This document shows, one piece after another, positions 8,162 through 16,970 of a stretch of 35,089 nt of DNA. A model generated the notes under the pieces. That model was not told the DNA's origin and ran no database searches. It saw only the letters and a list, made by a program, of their open reading frames with translations. This DNA is from an uncultured Verrucomicrobiota bacterium. GTDB taxonomy: Bacteria; Verrucomicrobiota; Verrucomicrobiia; Limisphaerales; UBA9464. The stretch lies in assembly GCA_903858835.1 (NCBI GenBank), contig CAIOKD010000176.1:1-35089 (forward strand), written 5' to 3'. The translations under genes and the position numbers were made by a program. Every line of letters starts with the position of its first letter. The first letter of the stretch is position 1.

Positions 8162-10960
8162 TCACTCCCCCCGGATCCAGGCCAACAGGTCGGCCAGGTC
8201 TTGGGGCTTCAGGGCCGACTCGAAACCGGAGGGCATCAGGGAGGCCGACTGCAGGGACAGGCCTCGGATGTCGGACCGCAGGATGGGCTGCTCAGGCACA
8301 CCTGCCTGGCGGATCACCAGGTTGTTGGCGGTCTCGGAGGCGATGAGGCCCGTGAGGGATTCCCCATCGGTGAGTTGCAGCGTCCAAGCCCGATAGCGCG
8401 ACTCGACCGCCTGGTTGGGGTCGAGGATCGCCGAGAGCATCCAGTCGAGCGGCTTGCCGGCCACCATGCCGAGGTCGGGACCCACTTCCTGCCCCTCACC
8501 GCGGAGGCGATGGCATCCGGAGCAGAGGGTCGTGAACTGGGCATGCCCCCGACCGGGGTCGCCCTTCAGGGGCGCGGTCTCGGCCGCGTACCGGGCGATG
8601 ACCTGGGCCCGATCGGCCGAACTCGGCGTCAACACCGGACCGACCGACGCACGGAGGATCTTCTTCCCGGAGCCCAGTTCGGCCATCAGCGGGCTGCCGG
8701 GACGCAGAGAAGTCTGGATGGCCGTGAGGATGAGTTCGTCGCCCGCATCCCGGGCGGCCAGTTCGCGCAGGAGGGGCTCCGCCTGCTCCGCGGGCCATTC
8801 GCCCAGCGTGAAGGCCGCCTGGAGGCGCACCGATGCCTCGGTATCCCGCGCCAATGCGGCCACCGCCGAGAAGATCGCCGGTTCCGAAGGCGCCGAAGCG
8901 AGGCGCTCCGATTGCTCGAGGGCCTGCCTCCGGACTCCCGGATGCGGATCCCCCAGAGCAGCGATCACGGTCGCCGCATCCAGGCCTCCCGGCAACAGCC
9001 CGAGGGTCGCCAGCGCCTGCACACGGACCTGGGGCGGGTGATTCGGGGCCAATCGGCTGCGCAGGCCGGGAATCACCGCGGCGTCGCGCCGTTGGAGCAG
9101 AAGCCGTTGCACCCGGTCCCGCTGCCACCCATTCGGCGAATCCATGGCAGCCACCAGGCCTTGGGTGTCGAGGCGCGTCAGGTCGGGGATCGAACGCCGC
9201 GGGGCGCCCCGAGGTCGGATGCGGTAGATGCGGCCCCGGTCGTCACCGGCCCGCAGGTTCACCCGGGCCTGCATCTCGGCGGAAATCCACTCGGGGTGTT
9301 CCAGCACGAAGCGATACATGTCGGCCACGTACAACGCACCGTCCGGACCCACCTTCAGGGTCGTGGGCCGGAACCAGGGGTCGGTGCTGGCGAGGAACTC
9401 CGACCGCTCTTCACCGGCGGCACGGCGGCTTTGCAGGGCGCTGCCCTGGGCGCTCAACACCTCCTGGTGGAGGACGTTGTGGACCGGCTCGCTGATGAAC
9501 ACCGAATGCGCGTAGGCCGGTCCGAACAGATCGTCGCGGTACGGGGTGGGACTGCAGCCACTGGTGACATGGTTCAGCGACCACGGCTGGTTGGGCCGCT
9601 CCAACGGCGTCGAAGCGGGGAAGGTGCGCGTGGAATCCTCGCGCTGGGCCAGCATGCGGCTCACCCGCTTCACGGCCACCTTCGGGTTGCGGCGCAGGTA
9701 GTGCTCCGGGATCGTGACCTGCCACAGCCAAGCGGGGTTGTTGTTGCCGAACCAGTTTCCCCAGTCGTCGCGGCGGCGACCGAACTGGGTCTGCGCCGAC
9801 ACGGTCTCCATCTCGCCGGTGTCCGGCCGGAGGCGCAGGTCACGCCCACTGATCGACAGGCTCTTGCCGGTGATCACCGACGTCACGGTGCCGCCGCTGT
9901 CGCCATTGGCCAGGTAGAGCCACCCGTCCAACCCCCACTCGAAGCCATTGAAGCGGTGCTGCTGGTTGCCCGCGTTGAATCCGGTGAAGAGCACCCGAGT
10001 GCGATCAGCCCGACCGTCCCCATCCGTGTCCTCGGCATACAGCAGGTCGGGCGCGGTGGCCACCAGCGCTCCCTTGCCCCACGGCATGACGCTGGTGGGG
10101 AACGCCACGTCGGTCAGGAAGGGCACGACCCGATCCATGCGACCGTCGCCGTTGTCATCGTGGAGGACCGTCACGCGGCCCCCGGGCTTGCCCTTGCCGT
10201 CGAGGCCCAGGGGATAGTCGCGCATCTCGACGACCCAGAGGCGGCCCTGGTCGTCCCAGTCGACATGGACCGGGTCGATCACCAGGGGCTCCGACGCCAC
10301 GAGCTCGATCTGGAAGCCCTCGGCCAACCGGATGGATGCCAGTGCCTCGGTCGGGGATTTCGGGGGCGGCATCCGCACGGCGATGAGTTCGCGCGCATTG
10401 AGCCGCTGCGGGCGAGCCGACTGTCCATCGACCGCCGGTCGATCGATGACCAGGGATCCGTCCTCGACGCGGACCGTGGCTCCGACCAGGGAGGGCGGCT
10501 CATCGGGAGCGCCCGTCCGCCGCGCGGCCCGGACGAATTGCGACCACCCCAGGGTCCACCCGAGATGCGGCTGGACGTTCCGATTCCAGAGGTGGATGGC
10601 GTAGTCCTCGGGGTTCGACTGGATGAGGTCCTCGAACCCGTCGCCATTGAGATCCACTCGGCGCAGGCCGGAATCCTTGCCTTGGGCATCGAGCACGGAG
10701 AGGCCCTCAGGCAATTGGAATGCGGCGGGCTGGCCGTCGGGTTTGCGCAAGACGGTCTTGCCCGGCTGATTCACGAGCGTCTCGGGCACGCCGTCGTGAT
10801 TGAAATCCACCGAGGGCGCGAGCACGCCCCCGGGTTGCCGATCCGGAGCAGCACCCTCGGATGCACTTCGCGACGGACCCTGTGCACCGACCTGGAACGT
10901 CGCACACCCGAGCCCGAGGATCACGGCCCAAGCCGGCGCGATGGAAACCCTTCGCTTCAT
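8162..10960 (-). CDS. PVC-type CxxCH protein: FG-GAP, propeller, HEAT and cytochrome c domains
   Basis: This 932-residue exported protein of the 'putative membrane-bound dehydrogenase / PVC-type heme-binding CxxCH' family has a signal in MKRRVSIAPAWAVILGLGCA. Two FG-GAP-like calcium loops follow (DFNHDGVPE, DLNGDGFED). A six-bladed propeller begins at AEGFQIELVASEPLVIDP and includes WDDQGRLWVVEMRDYP, DDNGDGRMD and KVGPDGALYVADMYRF. HEAT-like repeats follow (VRVQALATLGLL, VRRQALEQSERL, VRLQAAFTLGEW). A C-terminal class I cytochrome domain has CSGCH at 813-817. The family is thought to pass electrons from a sugar or polyol oxidation to its heme; the substrate is unknown. The start is ATG 10960, which overlaps the stop of the upstream gene as ATGA (10957-10960), so translation is coupled. 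Earlier in-frame ATGs lie inside that gene and are rejected. The leading FG-GAP loops are not standard for the family. Confidence 0.93.
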   Translation of the reverse strand: MKRRVSIAPAWAVILGLGCATFQVGAQGPSRSASEGAAPDRQPGGVLAPSVDFNHDGVPETLVNQPGKTVLRKPDGQPAAFQLPEGLSVLDAQGKDSGLRRVDLNGDGFEDLIQSNPEDYAIHLWNRNVQPHLGWTLGWSQFVRAARRTGAPDEPPSLVGATVRVEDGSLVIDRPAVDGQSARPQRLNARELIAVRMPPPKSPTEALASIRLAEGFQIELVASEPLVIDPVHVDWDDQGRLWVVEMRDYPLGLDGKGKPGGRVTVLHDDNGDGRMDRVVPFLTDVAFPTSVMPWGKGALVATAPDLLYAEDTDGDGRADRTRVLFTGFNAGNQQHRFNGFEWGLDGWLYLANGDSGGTVTSVITGKSLSISGRDLRLRPDTGEMETVSAQTQFGRRRDDWGNWFGNNNPAWLWQVTIPEHYLRRNPKVAVKRVSRMLAQREDSTRTFPASTPLERPNQPWSLNHVTSGCSPTPYRDDLFGPAYAHSVFISEPVHNVLHQEVLSAQGSALQSRRAAGEERSEFLASTDPWFRPTTLKVGPDGALYVADMYRFVLEHPEWISAEMQARVNLRAGDDRGRIYRIRPRGAPRRSIPDLTRLDTQGLVAAMDSPNGWQRDRVQRLLLQRRDAAVIPGLRSRLAPNHPPQVRVQALATLGLLPGGLDAATVIAALGDPHPGVRRQALEQSERLASAPSEPAIFSAVAALARDTEASVRLQAAFTLGEWPAEQAEPLLRELAARDAGDELILTAIQTSLRPGSPLMAELGSGKKILRASVGPVLTPSSADRAQVIARYAAETAPLKGDPGRGHAQFTTLCSGCHRLRGEGQEVGPDLGMVAGKPLDWMLSAILDPNQAVESRYRAWTLQLTDGESLTGLIASETANNLVIRQAGVPEQPILRSDIRGLSLQSASLMPSGFESALKPQDLADLLAWIRGE

Positions 10961-12402
10961 TGACCCAACCGATCCAAGACGTTGCGGGTGATACGTTCGA
11001 CCGCCGGATCGCGGCCGCGGAGCCCATGGGACCAATCGGTGGAGCCGCAGGTGAACACGGTGCCGCCGCGGGTATAGGTCCCCAGCACGGCGTGTCCCTT
11101 GCGCCCGGGCTGCCAGCGTTCGTACCACTCGCAGTCGTCCGGATGCCATTGGGCTGGAGCCGTGGCCAGCACTTCAAAATTCGCCGGCGTCCCGTCGCGA
11201 TGGGTGGGCTGGGGAACCCCGCCCTTCCATTCCAATTCACAGCCGTCGCACTCGTAGCCCACGATGGTGTCTTTGGATCCGAACTGCTCGCCGGCCTTCA
11301 ACGCGGTGCCGGCGAAGACCCAGTGGTCGGGCCGGTGCACATCGAATCCGCCCGAGGCGTCCATGAGCTGGCCATGGCTCTTGTGATAGCCGCCCCACAG
11401 GAAGCCCACGCCGGTCAGCTGGTTCTCGGGCCGCTGGACGAGGTGGTGGCTCCAGAGCGTGGAGAGGGTGGCCTGACTGCCCCGGGCCACGAACACCGGG
11501 TCCTGCTGGACGTTCTGCTTCCAGCAGGTCAACGCCGAGCCGTTGTCTTCGGCGCGCACCTGCCAGCAGCAGGTGTTGCCGCTGAAGAAGGCCACGTTGC
11601 CGCCGTCGCCGATGAACTTCTCGAGGTGGTCGCGCATCGGAGCCGACCAGTACTCGTCATGCCCGACGCTCAAGACCAGCTTGTAGGCCTTGAGGATTTC
11701 CGGGTGAGACTCGAGGTCGCCGTTGGCGGCATATTCCAGGACGTAGCCCTGCGACTCGGCCCACTCGACGAATGCCTGCTCCCAGTTCGGGAACAGCGAT
11801 CCGGGCGGACGCAAAAACGACACTCGGTGCCCCTGGTTGCCGCCGCGGCCATTGTAGGCGTAGAGGCTGAAGCCGCCCCAGTTGTTGTAGGCGTTGTAGG
11901 TGTTCGTGGCGAACTGGAGGAGGATCTTCGAATCGCGGCCGGGCTGCGCGGCGCGGACGATGAAGAAGCATCCGGATTCGGAGACGCGACGGTTGCGCCG
12001 CACGAAGTCTCCCCCGTGGTCCTCGACGCGGAACTGGACCTGGTAGTAGCCCGATTTCCACTGCGGACCGATGGGCACCTTCAGCGACACCGGCCAACCA
12101 CAGCCGTGCGACGAGGCGTTGGCCGGGATGGGTTGGATCGCCCCGGTCTCGGCGGTGCCCTTCCAGACCACGTCCCGAGTCGCGCCCACCCGGGCGATCT
12201 CCACCGAGAACCGCCGTTGGCTGGAGGAGACGTGCAGGGTCAGTTCAGCCCCCTGGGGATAACTCACCTGCCCGGCATATCCCTCGATGTGCAGGTCGGG
12301 GGCGGCGTCTTCAGCGAGGGCGGTGGCTCCGGCCGCGGTGGCCAGGCAGGCCAGGCCGGTCATACGGAGGAAGGGCCGACGACGGATGGGATCAGGGTTC
12401 AT
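10957..12402 (-). CDS. N,N-dimethylformamidase beta-subunit-like protein, Tat-exported
   Basis: This 481-residue protein resembles the large-subunit C-terminal domain of N,N-dimethylformamidase, a family that also includes many uncharacterised secreted proteins. The start at ATG 12402 gives a Tat-type signal (RRRPFLRMTGLACLATAAGA, residues 7-26). An immunoglobulin-like strand region follows (YPQGAELTLHVSSSQRRFSVEI), then the family core: LLQFATNTYNAYNNWGG, VLSVGHDEYWSAPMRDHLEKF, GGNVAFFSGNTCCWQVR and the C-terminal GGTVFTCGSTDWSHGL. The core is a class-I-amidotransferase-like fold. Hydrolysis of a C-N bond is possible, but the substrate is not shown; true DMFases are cytoplasmic two-subunit enzymes and no small subunit is present. 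It sits between an esterase (36 bp upstream) and the CxxCH protein (ATGA overlap). The family is fairly sure, the reaction unsure. Confidence 0.85.
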   Translation of the reverse strand: MNPDPIRRRPFLRMTGLACLATAAGATALAEDAAPDLHIEGYAGQVSYPQGAELTLHVSSSQRRFSVEIARVGATRDVVWKGTAETGAIQPIPANASSHGCGWPVSLKVPIGPQWKSGYYQVQFRVEDHGGDFVRRNRRVSESGCFFIVRAAQPGRDSKILLQFATNTYNAYNNWGGFSLYAYNGRGGNQGHRVSFLRPPGSLFPNWEQAFVEWAESQGYVLEYAANGDLESHPEILKAYKLVLSVGHDEYWSAPMRDHLEKFIGDGGNVAFFSGNTCCWQVRAEDNGSALTCWKQNVQQDPVFVARGSQATLSTLWSHHLVQRPENQLTGVGFLWGGYHKSHGQLMDASGGFDVHRPDHWVFAGTALKAGEQFGSKDTIVGYECDGCELEWKGGVPQPTHRDGTPANFEVLATAPAQWHPDDCEWYERWQPGRKGHAVLGTYTRGGTVFTCGSTDWSHGLRGRDPAVERITRNVLDRLGQ

Positions 12403-12438
12403 GGAACGGTGGTCGTGGGAGTGATCCTGGGAAGGCGT

Positions 12439-14772
12439 TCAGGGCTTGGGCCAGCGCAGGTGCTTGTGCAGGAAATCGAAGGTGCCTTTGCCGTGAATGG
12501 TGTGGGGTCCATCGAAATATTCGATCTCGGTGCGGTCGCCCAAGCCCAGTTTGACGTAGTTTCGTCGGGTCTTGGCGTACTCGTAGGCCACCCACTCGTC
12601 GGGCGCGACGCCGTCATCGTGACCGCGCTCCACCATGAAGGGCCGGGGGATCATGAGCCAGCTCAGCTCGGCGTAGTTGAAGGTGTTGCCCAGGTTGAAC
12701 TCGGGCATGTCGTACTCGCCCCAGTACAGGTAGCTGTAGGACGACCGCGCCGAAACGTTCTTCCAGATCCATTCGTTGTAGTCGGCCGAGCAGATGCTCA
12801 GGCAATAGCGGTCGATGACCTGCGGGATGCGCATGGCCGTCTTGCCGCCATAGCTCAACCCATAGAAGGCCATCCGGGACGGGTCCACGAACTCCTGCGA
12901 CGCCAGCCAGTCGAGGATGACCTCATGCTGCCGGTGGATGAAGGACCAGAGGGTGAGCTTCAGCGGTTGGGCCTTGCGGAGCACCTGGCGGAATCGGTTC
13001 TCGCCGATGTAGCAGTTCTGGGGAGCGAAGCTCACGAAGCCTCGCTCGGCCAATCGCCACGCATAGGTGTGGTAGGCCCCGTGATCGATGCGCGGATCGG
13101 CCACATCGGTCGGTCGGCCCTCAAGCCCGTGCTGGCACACCACCACCGGGCGCTTCTCGCCCGGCTTGAGTCCGTGGGGGACCACGAGGATGCCATAGGC
13201 CACCACGTCAGGGTGCACGTCGAGCTGGACCTCATAGGCGACGATGCCGTTGGTCTCGATGAGCCGGCGCGTCCGCGGCGATGGCGGGAGCGAGGCGGGC
13301 GGAATGGTCCCGAGGACCTCATTCAACAGGTGGTCCCGGTAAGGGCGGGCGCTCCGGGCGAAGGTTTCGGCATTCTTGCGATCGGCCTTCTTCCAGAAAT
13401 CAGCCCGCGTGAATTCGGCCTCGCGCATCAGCCACTGGGTGTCCTCGAGGATCTGCGAATATTGCCGCAACTGGCGTGCGGTGTTGTCGGGCAGGGTTCC
13501 GGTCAACGAGACGGTGCCCGACGCGGAGGGCGTCCCAGAAAGACCCAACCGGTCTCCGAAAGCTTCCAACGCATCGTCATTGAAGAGCTCCTCGGGCTGG
13601 GCCGCGACGAGCTTCCACTGGTCCACCCCCGGAACCCCGTTCAACCAGGCACCGGCCTGTTCCAGCACCTGACGTGAAACCTCGGGATCGGGGCGCCCCA
13701 ATCGGCCGGGCGCGGCTCCGTTGTGGGACTGACCCGGTTGGGCCGGGTACTGGGTCTCAGGATAGCGCCCGCCCACCCAGACCAGGCCCCGCGGGGCGAT
13801 GAGTCCGGCGATCTCGCCCGCGCCGAACTGGTCGGTCAGGGACCACACATTGCGGTAGATCGGCTCGTCGTGGAGGCGCGGGTTCACGTGGTATCCGCTG
13901 ACCGCCGTGACCTCGATGCGGGGATCCAGGGCTCCGGCCATGCAGGCGACGAGGCCTCCCTCGCCATAGCCGATCACCCCCACCGGAGTGCGCCCACCGG
14001 AGGTCGGCTTCTGAGATTCCAGCCAATCGACCGCCGCCAAGACCTTCTGGATCTCGTAACCCTGGAGTGTGCGTCCCATCTCGTAGGAGGCCCGCCATAG
14101 CACCTCACGCTGCGACTGTTTGAGTTTGCGCACCCCGGGCAGCCCGCTGTGCGTGTCGGACCGGTCTACCAGGGCCGGGATCAACACCCGGCATCCCCGC
14201 TCGGCCAACCAGCGGGCGAACTGGTCCGACTCGGGCAGGCCCGGCTGAAGACCGGCGATCTGCTCCGGCGTCTGGTCGGCATCGGCCAGGGCCACCACCG
14301 AGGCTTTGGGCTCGCCCTCGGGTACCAGCATCAAACCCTCGGCCTCGACCCCTCGGAAGACCGACCAAGTGACCGTCAGGGCCTTGAAACCACGACCGCG
14401 ACCCACTTCAGCTGGGTTGCCCGAAACGCCGCCCGTCACCGGGGCCGAGACCTTGAGCAGGGCCGGCGCACGACGGTCCACCACGCCCAGGAGGCGGGCC
14501 AATTGCTGGCGGTTGGTCTCGATGGATCGCACATAGGTCTCGGGCGAGGCTAGGTCCCGATGCCAATGACGGGCCCGGGCGGCCGGCGCGGCCTCCAGAA
14601 CGCGGTCGAGGTACCGGTCGATGCCCCCGACCAGGGCGTGGGCCAGATCACCGGTCTGGGTCAGCGGACGGGTACCGGGCAGGACCTCCGGCGCCGGCTC
14701 GGCCACCGCGAGGACGGGGACCAGCAGGACCGACAGCAGGCGTGACATCAGGGTCGGGAGGCGAGGTTTCAT
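12439..14772 (-). CDS. Tandem alpha/beta-hydrolase (acetylxylan esterase/dienelactone hydrolase-like), exported
   Basis: This 777-residue protein has a signal (RLLSVLLVPVLAVAEP) and two hydrolase-like halves. In the first, about 100-400, the nucleophile elbow reads GYGEGG (268-273): the expected serine at 270 is glycine, so this half is probably not catalytic. The second, about 480-777, has an intact elbow FYGLSYGG with Ser640, an acid candidate in GHDDG (Asp719/720) and His757 in DGPHTIHG, a complete triad. Likely activity is removal of acetyl or other ester groups from carbohydrate in the periplasm; this is inferred from the family. ATG 14772 is chosen; ATG 14748 would shorten the signal. 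An in-frame ATG at 14871 lies upstream of the signal peptide and is rejected. This is the first gene of the minus-strand operon running down to 8162. Confidence 0.88.
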   Translation of the reverse strand: MKPRLPTLMSRLLSVLLVPVLAVAEPAPEVLPGTRPLTQTGDLAHALVGGIDRYLDRVLEAAPAARARHWHRDLASPETYVRSIETNRQQLARLLGVVDRRAPALLKVSAPVTGGVSGNPAEVGRGRGFKALTVTWSVFRGVEAEGLMLVPEGEPKASVVALADADQTPEQIAGLQPGLPESDQFARWLAERGCRVLIPALVDRSDTHSGLPGVRKLKQSQREVLWRASYEMGRTLQGYEIQKVLAAVDWLESQKPTSGGRTPVGVIGYGEGGLVACMAGALDPRIEVTAVSGYHVNPRLHDEPIYRNVWSLTDQFGAGEIAGLIAPRGLVWVGGRYPETQYPAQPGQSHNGAAPGRLGRPDPEVSRQVLEQAGAWLNGVPGVDQWKLVAAQPEELFNDDALEAFGDRLGLSGTPSASGTVSLTGTLPDNTARQLRQYSQILEDTQWLMREAEFTRADFWKKADRKNAETFARSARPYRDHLLNEVLGTIPPASLPPSPRTRRLIETNGIVAYEVQLDVHPDVVAYGILVVPHGLKPGEKRPVVVCQHGLEGRPTDVADPRIDHGAYHTYAWRLAERGFVSFAPQNCYIGENRFRQVLRKAQPLKLTLWSFIHRQHEVILDWLASQEFVDPSRMAFYGLSYGGKTAMRIPQVIDRYCLSICSADYNEWIWKNVSARSSYSYLYWGEYDMPEFNLGNTFNYAELSWLMIPRPFMVERGHDDGVAPDEWVAYEYAKTRRNYVKLGLGDRTEIEYFDGPHTIHGKGTFDFLHKHLRWPKP

Positions 14773-14980
14773 GGCGGGAGGAAGCGTGCGTGAACACCAC
14801 CCCGCAGGGGCGAAGACGACCTTCGGGGAAATTCGGGCCAAATCCTGACGCCGCGATGCCCAGGACTTCAAGCCACCGTTCCCGGTCCGCAGCCACGGCG
14901 ACGCCGGGGTCGATGCTATCCCCCCGGATCGACCTCGAGAAGCGGGTTGCGCGCGGAGCCATTCCAGCTATCCGTCCGTC

Positions 14981-15739
14981 ATGCGACGTTGGATTGCCAC
15001 CCTGTCCCTGATGACCGTCTGGCTGGGCCTGTCCGGAATCCGGACCTCGGCCGCGGACAGCGCTCCCGCCACGCCTCCCGCACCGGCGAAGGAGCGGGCC
15101 TCCTCTTCAAACCCCTCGACACTGCGCCCCAAGAAACCCGCCATGACTCCGAACTCCCCGACCCAGTCCTCGGCCCCGTCCACGATCCCCGCTGGCGGAT
15201 CCGACCCGGCCTCGTCGACCAACGCCCCGACCGGCCATGCCGGCACCCCGGCCCTCGAGACCGTGTACCTGGCCGGCGGTTGCTTCTGGGGCATGGAGGA
15301 CATCCTGCGCAAGATCCCCGGAGTCCGGGAAACCCAGGCGGGCTACACCGGCGGATGGCTGCCCAACCCGAAGTACGACGACACGCACGACAGCAAGTCG
15401 GGTCACGCCGAATCAGTGAAGGTGGTGTTCGATCCCAAGACCCTGTCGTTCGAGGAACTGCTTGAGAAGTGGTTCTTCCGCATGCACGACCCCACCACGC
15501 TCAACCGCCAAGGCAACGACGTGGGCAGCCAATACCGGTCAGCCATCTTCGTCTTCAATGAGACCCAGAAGAAGACCGCCGAGACCGTGAGGGCCCGGGT
15601 CAATGCCTCCGGCAAGTGGAGGCGCCCCGTGGTCACCGAGATCACCACGGCCTCGATCTGGTATCCGGCCGAGGCCTACCATCAGAAATACTTGGTCAAG
15701 AACCCGGGCGGTTACACCTGCCACTTCCTGCGGGATTGA
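14981..15739 (+). CDS. msrA: Peptide-methionine (S)-S-oxide reductase, exported
   Basis: MsrA reduces methionine-S-sulfoxide in proteins. The catalytic motif GGCFWGMED has Cys101. Also present are GYTGGW, the substrate-pocket region GNDVGSQYRSAIF, and the C-terminal YHQKYL with a resolving-cysteine candidate at Cys247 (GGYTCHF). The protein has 252 residues, longer than the roughly 180-210 usual for MsrA. The extra length is a signal peptide (MRRWIATLSLMTVWLGLSG, cleaved near TSAAD) and a linker of about 70 residues rich in Pro, Ser, Ala and Thr (25-92). This places the enzyme in the periplasm or tethered to the envelope, probably repairing exported proteins. No MsrB was seen nearby. It stands alone between a divergent operon and a convergent gene. 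The start is ATG 14981, without a clear Shine-Dalgarno sequence. Confidence 0.95.
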   Translation: MRRWIATLSLMTVWLGLSGIRTSAADSAPATPPAPAKERASSSNPSTLRPKKPAMTPNSPTQSSAPSTIPAGGSDPASSTNAPTGHAGTPALETVYLAGGCFWGMEDILRKIPGVRETQAGYTGGWLPNPKYDDTHDSKSGHAESVKVVFDPKTLSFEELLEKWFFRMHDPTTLNRQGNDVGSQYRSAIFVFNETQKKTAETVRARVNASGKWRRPVVTEITTASIWYPAEAYHQKYLVKNPGGYTCHFLRD

Positions 15740-15764
15740 ATGGGCCCGGCCGTCGGTCGCCGCT

Positions 15765-16970
15765 TCATGGCCAGGGACTCGAGTGCTCGATGCCGGACCG
15801 CTTTTCCTCCATGAGCCGCTGGACGATGGCCGCCAGGGCCCGCACCGCAGCCCCGGCCCGACCGCCGGGAGGTTGCTGGTCCTCGGGATGCCCCCCGAGG
15901 GCGGCCGCCACTGCGGATGCGGTTCCGGGACGTCGCTTGAGCCGATGGGCCGCCACGATCCTGAGATCGATCGACGTCTGCTCCGGATGCCAGTCTTCCT
16001 GAGCCCATAGCCGGGCCGCGAAATCACCCCAACCTGCCAACCGGTCCCCGGACCGGAGGAAGGACGTCCAGGCCAACCTCGCCTCGGCGACGGATCGACC
16101 CGTCAGCAGGGTTTCCCGGGGAACTCCCAGGTGTTGGTGCGCTCTCGGAGCCAAGGGCCGCCTCGGTGCCAAGAACGCCTCGAAGGTCTCCCCCGTCGCC
16201 GGCCGCATCGCCACCCAGTGGAGCAATTCCGGGGATCCGGGCACCGGGCTGTCGCGTCGGTGAGCGTTGGCCTCCCCGGCGACCACGACCAGATGCGGCC
16301 AAAGTCCGAGCAGGTCGGGCATCGCTGAGCTCTCCCACCAGGGATCGGCACCCTTCAACCGTCGGCGGGGCGGCCCCGTTCGGGCGGCGGTCGCGGCGAT
16401 CTGACGGTCGACCATCGCCTCGAAGGCCCGGAGCAGCGGGGCGAAACGATCTTCGCCACCTTCCCAGGCGGCGAGCACCTCGACCACCGCTTCCACTGTG
16501 GCCACGCAGTGGAGATCCGGTTCGCGGCGGATGCGGTAATTGCCCGGCTTCCGGGGCATGAACCCGATCCGCGGCAGCTTCGCCAACGCCGGGTTGAGCG
16601 CCATCATCTTGCGTGCCTGAGGCCACGTCCCGTCGATGATGAGCAGCGTCTCGGGCGGGCGGTCCAGGGCGTCCGGCGCCACCGCCCCGTCGCCCGGAAA
16701 GAGCAAGGCCGTACCGGGACGGGCGAGCAGCGCCTCGATGCGGGGGTGGCCTGCGAATTCGATCCCCTCGTGGAGTTCGCTGCGGGAAAGCCCCAGATGG
16801 GCGATGCGGGCCGTCCCAATGGCCACCCGGGATTCGCGCGGGTGCTGCAGGAGCACCACCCGGGTCGCCGTCTCGACCGGCGTGAGATTGGCACACCAGC
16901 AGGCCGAGGCCGGACGACGGCATCGGGGGCAGTTGGGACGGGCCGTGGGGGCTTCGAAGGGGACGGGCAT
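15765..16970 (-). CDS. DTW-domain tRNA-uridine aminocarboxypropyltransferase-like protein with C-terminal extension
   Basis: Residues 1-190 form a DTW domain, the family of TapT/DTWD enzymes that add an aminocarboxypropyl group from SAM to tRNA uridine. Four zinc-type cysteines (14, 17, 24, 26: CPRCxxxxxxCWC) are followed by LQHPRESRVAIGTARI, the motif IIDGTWPQARKM (DGTW at 113-116) and NYRIRREP. Residues 222-388 are extra. They read like a DEDD-type exonuclease core (LVVVAGEAN, TFEAFLAPRRPLAPRAHQHLGV, SIDLRIVAAHRL, GGRAGAAVRAL), but most catalytic acids and the late histidine are missing, so it is probably an inactive RNA-binding fold. ATG 16970 is chosen as the shortest start that keeps the cysteines; 17015 and 17027 are also possible. 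It converges on msrA, with 25 bp between the stops. The DTW call is strong; the exonuclease resemblance is inference. Confidence 0.85.
   Translation of the reverse strand: MPVPFEAPTARPNCPRCRRPASACWCANLTPVETATRVVLLQHPRESRVAIGTARIAHLGLSRSELHEGIEFAGHPRIEALLARPGTALLFPGDGAVAPDALDRPPETLLIIDGTWPQARKMMALNPALAKLPRIGFMPRKPGNYRIRREPDLHCVATVEAVVEVLAAWEGGEDRFAPLLRAFEAMVDRQIAATAARTGPPRRRLKGADPWWESSAMPDLLGLWPHLVVVAGEANAHRRDSPVPGSPELLHWVAMRPATGETFEAFLAPRRPLAPRAHQHLGVPRETLLTGRSVAEARLAWTSFLRSGDRLAGWGDFAARLWAQEDWHPEQTSIDLRIVAAHRLKRRPGTASAVAAALGGHPEDQQPPGGRAGAAVRALAAIVQRLMEEKRSGIEHSSPWP

Noticed and set aside
8201-10963. A 920-codon open frame on the plus strand
   Set aside because: It is antisense to the FG-GAP/propeller/cytochrome gene, whose domains are clear. 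The product is Arg/Gly/His-rich with no recognisable motif; long antisense frames are expected at this GC content.
10861-13677. A 938-codon open frame on the plus strand
   Set aside because: It is antisense to the DMFase-like gene and the 3' half of the esterase. The sequence has no domain and only mirrors their codon pattern.
14773-14980. A tRNA or small RNA between the esterase and msrA
   Set aside because: No cloverleaf, CCA end or clear terminator was seen. The region is best read as a divergent promoter region.
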